Part shown: positions 11,895 to 23,400 of the stretch, piece by piece
How the letters are laid out: every line of letters starts with the position of its first letter
Position numbering within the stretch: the first letter of the stretch is position 1
Assembly: GCA_963575645.1 (NCBI GenBank)
Contig: OY754464.1
Location: 61,540,948 to 61,604,947 of the forward strand
DNA length: 64,000 nucleotides
Direction of reading: 5' to 3'
Source of the DNA: Xanthostigma xanthostigma
Lineage: Eukaryota > Arthropoda > Insecta > Raphidioptera > Raphidiidae
Made by a program: the position numbers and the translations under genes
Notes under the pieces: generated by a model
Told to the model about the DNA's origin: nothing
The model's input: the letters and a program-made list of their open reading frames with translations, nothing else
The model's database searches: none

Positions 11895-12780
11895 CTAAAA
11901 ATAAAACAAAAGTAAAATTAATACAAACGTTTTCACTCGTTTTGAGGTTAAGATATTAACTAATGCATCAATTACAAACCTTGTAAACCAATATGTGAAC
12001 ACGAAAATTATATTTAAAACAAATATTTGTATTCGCTCAGTTTATTAATTACGATTAGCGATATGAATAGTTTACATTTTGATTTTATACCATAAAAATA
12101 ATATCTGACAATTCCATTTGATCAGAGAACTGACACTCATTTGGTTGATGGTTCCATTGGACATGGACTACGGCAGGCCGCAGGGTTGCCAGATGACTGA
12201 TTTTTTTTCTCGTACCAGTGTTGCTAAAAATCTCGTACTTTATAAATATCTCGTACAAGTATTTTAAAGTATATCGAATAAAATTTATTATTTATGCTAT
12301 TTAACTTCGAGTAGTCATATTCTTTGCGGTTTTAGCTGTCAATTCAAATGAAACAATTAGAACTAATAGTGATTAACATTAGTGTAATAAGGACAACAAC
12401 AAATAAATACATTAGACGGGGATTCCCCACTCAAGTTGTCTAGTTTCAATTCTCGTAAGTCGTAATGGACTACGGTATATCATAGATGTATAATGTATAT
12501 ATTATGGAGTTAATTAATGGAGGTACAAATTTCTGACAGGTCTGAACATAACCTAACAACACAGATCACTATATTTTCTTGTTAGAACAATTTTTGGCAT
12601 GCACAATTTTTTTACCCACGACGGAAAGGAGCAGGTACCTACATGCGTTGAGCCTGAGATATTGTTTGTATGTATGTTTGTTTGTCCACTCGAATGTCGC
12701 CATTTATCTGGAAAACGGTTTGATCAATTTAGATGCGATTTTCTGTAAAGGGTTTGTAATTCATCTGCGAAGGTTCTTAA
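11895..12780. other. Upstream flank of Prp3; repeat-like, no gene recognised
   Basis: This holds the 5' flank of Prp3, which is transcribed leftwards. It is AT-rich with no obvious core promoter motif. The stretch 12590-12775 looks like a degraded repeat end, and the ORFs across it (12579-12926) continue into the next MITE, so I do not accept them. Confidence 0.4.
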
Positions 12781-13210
12781 GGCCACTGCACACGAGGCTA
12801 GAAACGCTGCTAGATTTGCCTACTAGTTTTCTAGCGCTGGTTTTCTTGATTGCTGTTAAGTGCTCGCTTCACACGAGACTATTTTTCAAGCGTGTTTTGT
12901 GGATAGATCTGGTGCGCGCGCAGTGACAGAATACAAACAGAGCAAAACGTGTCTGTTGTCTGGCAGAATGACGCCATGTGGGCGTTTGTTCAAGTGCCCA
13001 TGTGAAGATATTGCTTCCGGATTGGTTCTTGATCATACCTAGCCGAAAATCTAGCAGGGAAAATAGCCCCTGCTCTAATTTTAAAACCTATCTTCTGAGC
13101 TAGCAAGGTAGCCCGCAGTGACGTCATTTCCAGCTTCGTACCCAGCCTACCGCCTAGCAGAACTCCTAGGAGCGTTTCTAGTAGCATTTCTAGCCACGTG
13201 TGCAGCGGCC
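12781..13210. mobile_element. MITE with GGCC-CTGCACACG termini
   Basis: Inverted ends: GGCCACTGCACACGAGGCTA on the left and, reverse-complemented, GGCCGCTGCACACGTGGCTA on the right. It is flanked by TTAA (12777-12780) and TTTA (13211-13214), which may be a worn piggyBac-type TTAA duplication. The interior is more GC-rich than the flanks. ORFs within it on both strands are incidental. Confidence 0.7.
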
Positions 13211-13453
13211 TTTAGATATATATTACGATGGTAACGCCCCAGGAGGCGCTGCACTGCACAAACAATTAATCGCAAAACAATGAATTGTACAGCAACGTAT
13301 GCTGGGTTTCCTACACAATGGGCATTTAATCGTCTTTCTCTGTAACAGAAGTAACAGTCTCAATTTTTGTACATAATACATACTATACCCACAGATTATT
13401 GTTCTGTGTACTATACCATAATAGCTACACTGTCTAAAAAGTTTAAAATAAAT

Positions 13454-13785
13454 CAAAATTAAAAATTTTGAAAAACCCACGACGAATGTAAATGTTATAA
13501 TAGAAAAAGAATTAAATAAAATTCTAAAATCCCCCGACTTAACGCAGGTAAGTAACCAAAGAAAATCCGTCGGGAGGGCTGCCATTCGCTGCCCTTAATT
13601 AAGAATAGAAGAATATAAATTGCAATATTTAAGTTCATTTCAGGGCAGCCAAATGGCAGCCCCCGACGGATTTTCTATGGTTACTTACCTGCGTTTAGTC
13701 GGGAAAAAGAATTAAATAAAATTTAATTCTTTTTCTATTATAACATTTACATTCGTCGTGGGTTTTTTCAAAATTTTTAATTTTG
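13454..13785. repeat. Foldback element with about 135-bp arms
   Basis: The left arm 13454-13590 is an imperfect inverted copy of 13640-13785, sharing for example CCCACGACGAATGTAAATG and AAAATCCGTCGGG. The spacer is about 50 bp. No ORF; family unknown. Confidence 0.75.
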
Positions 13786-13889
13786 TTTTTTACAAATTAA
13801 TTCGTGACTGAACTTTCATTTGGGGAATTGGTCAGTGATAAGAGTCAGTTTATTAAAAAGTTTTTATAATTTGTCATTATTTTTTAAAA

Positions 13890-14189
13890 ATGACGTCAGT
13901 TACTTCTATGCTTTTAATCCTTCAACGCTTTTACCATTAGGTAATTATGCGGACTTTTTAAAAAATACTGTTGGGAAATATTTATAGAATTTCAGTATTT
14001 ATTGTGAATTAATTTATGGAATTTTTAATGCAGAATTAGTCGATAAATGCATTGGTTCGAGAATCCACATTACCTATAATGAAAAATGATAAGGAAATCG
14101 TTGGGACACTACTTGGCTTTGATGATTTCGTTAACATGTTAATTGAAGATGTTACAGAATATGAATCTGTTAAATTATTTTTACAGTGA
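13890..14189 (+). pseudogene. Lsm5: Lsm5 pseudogene that still contains an intron
   Basis: Lsm5 is a subunit of the Lsm2-8 ring on U6 snRNA and the Lsm1-7 ring of mRNA decay. A first block (13890-13940) encodes NPSTLLPL and is followed by a GT donor at 13941. After a 93-bp intron ending TGCAG at 14033, the reading resumes with [13 protein letters not shown] and then [20 protein letters not shown] and LIEDVTEYE, the Sm1 motif region of Lsm5. Lesions: the only nearby ATG (13890) is out of frame with NPST; about four extra bases shift the frame between RIHI and MKND; and after EYE the frame runs into an unrelated tail and a TGA at 14187, so the Sm2 half is missing. The retained intron argues against a processed retrocopy. 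The identity rests on strong remembered similarity. Confidence 0.8.
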
Positions 14190-14459
14190 AATAAAATCAA
14201 AAATGTTTTTTGTATTTTTAAGTACGTAGTTTTATTTTTTCATACACTAACACAACTAGGCATTGCGAATAATACCAACAAACTGTTAAGAACACTAACG
14301 TATAGAACAGGTCCGACAAATCAAAGACTATACCATAGATATATATATGGTCTATACGGTCTATATTCTATAAGTTCTCTGGTCTCAGCCAGAGAACATA
14401 CACTGTTGTCTCTGATACACTGTCTTAGCTGGTTCTAACTTCTAAGCTTTGCGGTTACA
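14190..14459. other. Probable 5' flank and leader of the ZAD gene
   Basis: This short interval runs from the Lsm5 relic to the ZAD start codon. It contains an AATAAA at the left edge and the palindromic stretch TCTCTGGTCTCAGCCAGAGA near 14379. No clear TATA box stands out. Confidence 0.35.
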
Positions 14460-17400
14460 ATGGAAGTGTGCAGACTTTGTGATAAAGCAAACGACGTTTA
14501 TCTAGATATATTTAAATTTCATCTAAATAAAGAAATCTTGGAACTTCTAGCTATTGAAGTAAGTTTTTTTTGCAAAGTTATATATTCGAAATAAAAACCG
14601 TTTTTTTTTTTAATATTTTATGGCCTGACTTGTCTGGCTAATAATGTATGCATGAGCTTTATTCCGTTGATTTTGTAAAACTGAAATTGTGAAGTTATTT
14701 TGATATTTTAAAAATTAATAGGAATAAGATACTGGTTAAAGATGACATCGCCCATTTGCGACAATAACGTATTAAAACCAGTGGGAGTAATGCCCAAGTA
14801 ATTCAAGAATTACAAGGCGCGAAATTTTACATCATATACCCCGGTGTTTTGTTTGAAAATCGGTGTATATTTATCGATCAGCCCGGAATTGTTTTTTTAA
14901 AAACTCCACATTTGCCCCTTCCCGTTTCACTGCGAGACAATTCGCATACCCGTTTATCGTTCACCCCGTAATTGTTTTTTTAAAAACTCCACATTTGCCC
15001 CTTCCCGTTTCACTGCGAGACAATTCTCATACCCCTTTATCGTTCACCCCGGAATTACAATTCGCATACCCGTTTATCGTTCACCCGGAATTATTTTTTT
15101 AAAAACTCCACCTCTGCCCCATCGTGTTTCACTGCGTGACAATTCGCATACCCCTTTATTAAAAAAAGCTTAGTCCGCCTTCTTTATAAGTCCGCCATAT
15201 TGAATTAAAAGTGACGTCACTTTATTTTTCGAGTTATTCTCAGCAAGCCCTTTCATTTGATACCCATATTGTAGGAAAGCATAATAAAATTAATCCGCCA
15301 TCTTTAGAAGTCCGCCATATTGGACTTAGAGTAAATTCACTTTATTTTTCGAGTTATTTACAGCAAGCCCTTTCATTTGATACCCATATTGTAGGAAAGC
15401 ATAAAAAACTTAGTCCGCCATCTTTAGAACTCCGCCATATTTGTTTGAGAGTTACGTCACTTTATTTTTCGAGTTATTCTCAGCACGCCCTTTCATTTGA
15501 TACCTATATTGTAGGAAAGCATAATAAAATTAGTCCGCCATCTTTAGACGTCCGCCATATTGGATTTAGAGTGACGTCACTTTATTTTTCGAGTTATTTT
15601 CAGCAAGCCCTTTCATTTGATATCCATATTGTAGGAAATCATAAAAAACTTGTCCGCCATCTTTAGAAGTCCGCCATATTGGTTTTAGAGTGACTTCACT
15701 TTATTTTTCGAGTTATTCTCAGCAAGCCCTTTCATTTGATACCCATATTGTAGGAAAGCATAATAAAATTAGTCCGCCATCTTTAGACGTCCGCCATATT
15801 GGTTTTAGAGTGACGTCACTTTATTTTTCGAGTTATTCTCAGCAAGCCCTTTCATTTGATACCCATATTGTAGGAAAGCATAATAAAATTAATCCGCCAT
15901 CTTTAGAAGTCCGCCATATTGGATTTAGAGTAAATTCACTTTATTTTTCGAGTTATTTACAGCAAGCCCTTTCATTTGATACCCATATTGTAGGAAAGCA
16001 TAAAAAACTTAGTTCGCCATCTTTAGAACTCCGCCATATTTGTTTTAGAGTTACGTCACTTTATTTTTCGAGTTATTCTCAGCACGCCCTTTCATTTGAT
16101 ACCTATATTGTAGGAAAGCATAATAAAATTAGTCCGCCATCTTTAGACGTCCGCCATATTGGATTTAGAGTGGCGTCACTTTATTTTTCGAGCTATTCTC
16201 AGCAGGCCCTTTCATTTGATACCCATATTGTAGGAAAGCATAAAAAACTTAGTCCGCCATCTTTAGAAGTCCGCCATATTGGTTTTAGAGTGACGTCACT
16301 TTATTTTTCGAGTTATTCTCAGCAAGCCCTTTCATTTGATACCCATATTGCAGGAAAGCATAATAAAATTAGTCCGCCATCTTTAGACGTCCGCCATATT
16401 GGATTTAGAGTGAAGTCACTTTTTTTTTGAGTTTTTTTCAGCAAGCCCTTTCATTTGATACCCATATTGTAGGAAAGCATAAAAAACTTAGTCCGCCATC
16501 TTTAGAAGTCCGCCATATTGGATTAAGAGTGACGTCACTTTATTTTTCGAGCTATTCTCAGCAAGCCCTTTCATTTGATACCCATATTGTAGGAAAGCAT
16601 AATAAAATTAGTCCGCCATCTTTAGAAGTCCGCCATATTGGATTTAGAGTGACGTCACTTTATTTTTTGAGTTATTTTCAGCAAGCCCTTTCATTTGATA
16701 CCCATATTGTAGGAAAGCATAAAAAACTTAGTTCGCCATCTTTAGAACTCCGCCATATTTGTTTTAGAGTTACGTCACTTTATTTTTCGAGTTATTCTCA
16801 GCACGCCCTTTCATTTGATACCTATATTGTAGGAAAGCATAATAAAATTAGTCCGCCATCTTTAGACGTCCGCCATATTGGATTTAGAGTGGCGTCACTT
16901 TATTTTTCGAGCTATTCTCAGCAGGCCCTTTCATTTGATACCCATATTGTAGGAAAGCAAAAAAACTTAGTCCGCCATCTTTAGAAGTCCGCCATATTGG
17001 TTTTAGAGTGACGTCACTTTATTTTTCGAGTTATTCTCAGCAAGCCCTTTCATTTGATACCCATATTGCAGGAAAGCATAATAAAATTAGTCCGCCATCT
17101 TTAGACGTCCGCCATATTGGATTTAGAGTGACGTCACTTTTTTTTTGAGTTTTTTTCAGCAAGCCCTTTCATTTGATACCCATATTGTAGGAAAGCATAA
17201 AAAACTTAGTCCGCCATCTTTAGAAGTCCGCCATATTGGATTAAGAGTGACGTCACTTTATTTTTCGAGCTATTCTCAGCAAGCCCTTTCATTTGATACC
17301 CATATTGTAGGAAAGCATAATAAAATTAGTCCGCCATCTTTAGAAGTCCGCCATATTGGATTTAGAGTGACGTCACTTTATTTTTTGAGTTATTTTCAGC

Positions 17401-20400
17401 AAGCCCTTTCATTTGATACCCATATTGTAGGAAAGCATAATAAAATTAGTCCGCCATCTTCAGAAGTCCGCCATATTGGATTTAGAGTGACGTCACTTTA
17501 TTTTTCGAGTTATTCTTAGCAAGCCCTTTCATTTGATACCCATATTGTAGGAAAGCATTATAAAATTAGTCCGCCATCTTTAGACGTCCGCCATATTGGA
17601 TTTAGAGTGACGTCACTTTCTTTTTTCGAGTTATTTTCAGCAAGCCCTTTCATTTGATACCCATATTGTAGGAAAGCATAATAAACTTTGTCCGCCATCT
17701 TTAGACGTCCGCCATATTGGATTTAGAGTGACGTCACTTTATTTTTCGAGCTATTCTCAGCAAGCCCTTTCATTTGATACCCATATTGTAGGAAAGCATA
17801 ATAAAATTAGTCCGCCATCTTTAGAAGTCCGCCATATTGGATTTAGAGTGACGTCACTTTATTTTTCGAGTTATTTTCAGCAAGCCCTTTCATTTGATAC
17901 CCATATTGTAGGAATGCATAAAAAACTTAGTCCGCCATCTTTAGAAGTCCGCCATATTGGTTTTTGAGTGACGTCACTTTATTTTTCGAGTTATTCTCAG
18001 CAAGCCCTTTCATTTGATACCCATATTGTAGGAAAGCATAATAAAATTAGTCCACCATATATAGAAGTCCGCCATATTGGATTTAGAGTGACGTCACACA
18101 GCTAACCATGCATTGTCATCCAAACTAAACGTGTATACAAATTTTCATCTCAATCGGTTGAAGATATCTGCTTCAAAATTATCGAAGGCATTCTAGTCGC
18201 TCACTTAGTAATTTAGTCGCTCACTTATTAATTTAGTCACCCAAATATTATTTTAATATCTCAAGTTATTAAAACAGGATTTCATCATCAGTCACCAAGT
18301 TTTTTTTTATTCAACCGTTTTATAATTCCCCTATTATTATTATATAAAACAACATTATAAGAGATATATTCTTTTACGCATGCGCCGATGTTCCCCAAAA
18401 ACAATAGGCCAATTCATATCTGCATATCAAACATCCTCCCAAAATTTGGTTTCAATCCGCTCATCCGTGGTGTCGGAATGGTAAGAAATGTCAAAAGTGA
18501 CGTTTGCATCTGTCAAAGTATGTTCTGATAATTAGTTATTCAAATTGTTAACTCAGAAGGCGTTGCATTTTACAAATATTGAAACGGCATCCGTTTTTGA
18601 ACAAATGCTACCTTTTTATTTCATTATTGTAATAAATAATATTATCGACCAATTTTATTTTAAGACAGAACATACGCAATTTTGAAATTGCCATGTTAAA
18701 CCATGCAACAGAGAGAGATAACCGAAAGATGTTTTCCATCGGTTATATCAAATTGAATTTATTTCTATATAAATGTGTATAAAAAAACTGTTTGGGCATT
18801 TTCTGTTGTACGATTCTTATGTAAAATTTTCTCCTCTTTCGTTTAAGACAGGTTTCGAACCGATCTGATTTAAATTGAGCGAGTTATAAGCGAAAAACTT
18901 CGTTTTTTCCTTATTGCTCCCCTCTGGGGTCAAAATTCAAAAATCGGCCGACGTTACGAGCTAAGTTACGCGGAGACGAATCGAACAAAAAAAAGTTTTT
19001 TAAAATCGGTTAAGGCGTTTGGGCTGTACGCGTGACACAAAAAAACGTGACACACAGATTCACAGATTCACAGATTCACAGATTCACAGACAAAGCGAGT
19101 ACATATAGGCGCTTTAGCTTACGCTATTCGCGCCTAAAAACGAGATTTTTCAAAAAATGACTTTTAAACTTTTCAAATTTGATAATTATTATCATTGAGC
19201 AATTTCTCGATTAATTTTTGTTGTCAATTTATCAATAACTAGTGGTTAAGCCTGTCTTCGTCAGGCGCAATATCGTAATCCAACAATGCAAAATAGCATC
19301 TTTCTTTAGAGATTACTAGCTGACCCGGCGAGCTTCGTACCGCCTAACAGTCAAAGAATGTCGTGTTAACTTTTAGCTAAACTTACTTTAGGATTTATTA
19401 ACGTAATTTGTTTTTTTTTTCTCAAATCGAAATAACAATTGAAAAAATTTGTAACAATGTGCCAACAAATAGAAAAATTCCAAACAATGAAAAAAATAAT
19501 GATAATGTATTTCAGTTACCTACATTTTGATGATACCAGAATTTTTTGAGCGATGATGATTTATATATACATATATAAGATTTTTGTAGATATATAGAGA
19601 AGCTAATGACATAATACGATATTGTAAGAATTGTTTGCAATGAGCATTATTAGGCGCTTTGGCTAGAATGCATATAGCTTTTTTCTGTAGACAAAACACT
19701 TTTGTAATGCCAGGTGCATCACCCCAAAGTAGTAACCCATACAACAAATTTGAGTGAAACAACCCATAATAGATATTTTTTACGACATTAGTGGTAGTGT
19801 ATGTAGAAATTTTTCTTAATAAGAAGAGAGTTTTTGACAATTTACTACATAGAACATCTATGTGCGATCTCCATTTAAGATCACTGTCGATAGATACACC
19901 GAGAAACTTTAGAGTAGAAATTTTAAAATTATTAACAGAATATGGCAGAATGCAGTGTTGTCTTTTGTTAACATTTAATAGCAGTTTGTTGGAGGAAAAC
20001 CATACTGAACCTTAGTCTAATGTGTTGTCTGAAATTTTTTGTAGCTGAAATATGTCATTATGACTAATATTAAAAGTGGTATCGTTCGCGTAAAGAAATG
20101 TGCAAGAATCATTATTACGTGTTTAGACAAGTCGTTTATGTAAATTACAAACATCAGAGGCCCCAGTATGAATCCTTGCGGAACACCACACTGAACTCTG
20201 TCATATTGAGACTCTTTACCATTGATGACTACTTTTTGATGTCTATCAGAGAGATATGATTTTAGCAAAGCGTTCGGTGTACCCCTGCAACCATACATGT
20301 CTAATTTATGAATTAAAACGCTGTGGAACAATATCAAACGCTTTGCTTAGATCACAAAGCGTGATAGAAGTATTAGAACTATTTTTATGACATGTTAAAA

Positions 20401-23400
20401 TATTATCAATTACATTTACTAACACTTTTACTGTGAAGTATTTCTTACGGAAACCGTATTAATGTTCATAAAATAAATTTAATTTGTTAAAAAAACTCTA
20501 AATTGTCTTTAATAATAGATTCGAAGACCTTCGACAGCACTGGCAGTATGGATATTGGCCTGTAATTGCTAGGATTTTCTTTGTCCCCTTTTTTGAAAAT
20601 TGGCGTTACTCTAGACTATTTTAAACAGCTGGGAAATATACCATCTAGTAGGCATTTGTTTATTAATTCTGCTAAAACGTCTGCAATGTATGGATTGGCT
20701 AATTTTTGTGCATATGCATCAAGTCCATACTTACTTGAACTATTTTTGAGTTTGTTTATAGTTTTAAAAACTAACTCTCCATTAATTTGTAGAAGTAAGA
20801 AGAGTGATCTAGTATTGTTATGCGGATTCAATAATGTTAATGGGTCAATATTAGGTTTGGGAAGCTGGTTTATACTCAAACTGTCAACGCTAGCAAAGTA
20901 ATTGTTGAATGTATTAGGCGCAATATTAGTAATGTCATTGTTATATGGGTTCGAATTATTTTTTTCTTTTGACGTGATAACGTCTTATAAATTGATGAAT
21001 CACCAATCTTATAAATTGATAAAACACCGGCTGCATGCACGAAAAAGTGTAACGTTCCTAACGTAACGTTCCTAACGTTCGTAACGCGTAACGTTCCGCC
21101 TGACGTGCTTTTCTCGAAAACGGCCCTAACGATTTGGATGAAATTTACTGAAAAGGGATTTTGGGGGGCAAAAAATCGTTTTAGCTAGGTCTCATCTCTC
21201 GAAAAAATCGTTTTCTTACAAATTTTATCATTATAAAAATCAATTTTTTGACGTATGAAAATACTTAAATATTGTAAGTAGGTTTTGGAATTTTATATTA
21301 TAAACAGTGAAACAATTGTTTTATAAATATTATGACAGCTAATCTTTGAGACTTAAAATAAATACGAAAGAAAGTTAAAAAAAACAATTACATTATATGG
21401 TGAGTAATTTAAATAAATAAAATTAACCTAAATTTGAAGCGAAAGATGCAATATCATAGATTCGAATTATTATAATTATTATATAAATTTAGGTTATGTA
21501 TTACGGAATACGTTATCACGTAAAACTATCGTCCGTAAACCGACTTTACAGACAACCAATTTTTTTTTAACTAAAGACCAGCTAGCTTTCGATTTGTTCT
21601 TAGCATTAGACAGATAAGAGTCAATATGGTTCCTCTTAGCGGCTTTTATTGCATTTTTATAAAACTTTGAATATTTACTTCTTAACTTTTTTAATTCATC
21701 AGAATTTATAAGTAGACAAGCTTCATTTATTAATGTTAGAGTTTCTTTACGCAATGTAGTTCATAAGTTAGCCAATAGTTTTTATGAGTTTTATTTTGAT
21801 TTGATATACGTACATACATTTCCGGAAAGGCTTTATTATAACATTTAGTAAATAAAGACATGTTAAAGGCCATTTCACAGTCGTCATCCACTAAGCATTG
21901 ATTCCAATCTGTTTGTTGCAGTAAGAAATAGAACAAATTAAAATTATTATCATTTTTCACAGCCCTGGTTAATACATAATTAATTTTTTCATTTTTACAA
22001 TAAAAATCAAATAGAACTAATTGTCCAAAATGATCAGACAAAAAGTCATTTATTGAAAAAGTTTCACACAAAGATTTGTCGACATTAGTTAAAACGTTAT
22101 CAATACAAGTCGCAGTCTCAGATATTACTCTACTCACTACTGTATGTTTCAAAGAGTATATTCATATTATATTATAGGAATTGGCTATGTCTACAAAATT
22201 TTTAAAACTTATATATCGTCTTTTTTAGAAAAATCTATATTATAGTCTCCAGCTATGATTTTATACTTATTAGTACTAAATAGATAATGAAGAACATCAT
22301 TTAGCTTTTTAAAAAATCTTTCTAAATTGTCTTTATTATTCATTGGAGAGCGATATAACGACACTACAATACAATTATATTCAATTAACTCTACGGCAGT
22401 AATCTAAAAAATTTTTTCTTCCCGAAATACATTAATGTTATTAAATTCACAGGATTTTATATTATTTTGAACAAAAATTATGACACCACCATGTTTATAC
22501 ACAGAGCGACAAAAAGCATTTCCGATATACAAATTATTTATAGTTGTATAATATACTTCGACTTCATGTAGCCAATGTTCCGTAAAACATAGAACATTTA
22601 TATTTTTGTTTTCATTTAGACAAATTTCAATCTCATCGCGTTTGTTTCTAAAGACATTGAACATTTAAATTTAATACGTTTAGTGTATCAGAATTTATAC
22701 TATTTATCTGGTTTTTGCTCATGGAATCTGGCTGGGTTGAGGGTTCTGGTTCCGAAAAAATATGTAACGTTTTACTACAATACCTTGTGGCTAAAATTGG
22801 CTATTGTAAATTGTGTTTTCCAACGATCTTCTTGTGGACATTTTAAAGCAAGCATTTGGACCACGCGTTGTCAGTGTTTCTACTTCAAAATCTTCATCAG
22901 GTATTTTGTTCTTCAGAAAACTCTTGATATCTTCTGGTTTGGCTCCCGCTGCTATACGTCCTAAGAAGACCCATACTTTCGGTTCAACCACCTTAAAATC
23001 CTTTATTGGCGATGACTCTCCTATCTCTACTTTTCTTTTCCATTTTTTTCTTACTACTGTTGTAAATCCATCTTGATCACTATCTTCACTATTATTATTA
23101 TCTGTGCTACTGTTTTCTGTGGTTTTTTCTTCATTTTTGGAAATCCTTGATGTTGTAGCTTGTATATGGCTATCAATTAAATTTTTGTCAGCAGCTGTCT
23201 GTTTTACGCTTTTTCTTGGTCAATCTTGCGTATGTTTTAGTAGAATTTGGTTTTATAGCAATATTTTGCAAGGCATTATTATGTGTTAATTTTGCATCAA
23301 TTTGATAATTTTTTTCATTAGTCTTTACTGTGTTAATTCTTTCAGAACTATGAACTAATGACCTCAGTTGTCGAGCTTCTGTAATAAGCAATTATCTCTC

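Noticed and set aside
12579-13187. Overlapping ORFs on both strands
   Set aside because: They span the GGCC-CTGCACACG MITE, which is GC-richer and so stop-poor.
15211-17967. Long ORFs of 79-246 codons with a 40-residue repeat
   Set aside because: They are produced by the 120-bp satellite whose period is divisible by three; several satellite monomers carry in-frame breaks, and no start or splice context supports translation.
15163-18098. CRISPR array
   Set aside because: Units are 120 bp, contiguous and homogeneous with no unique spacers, in a eukaryotic intron.
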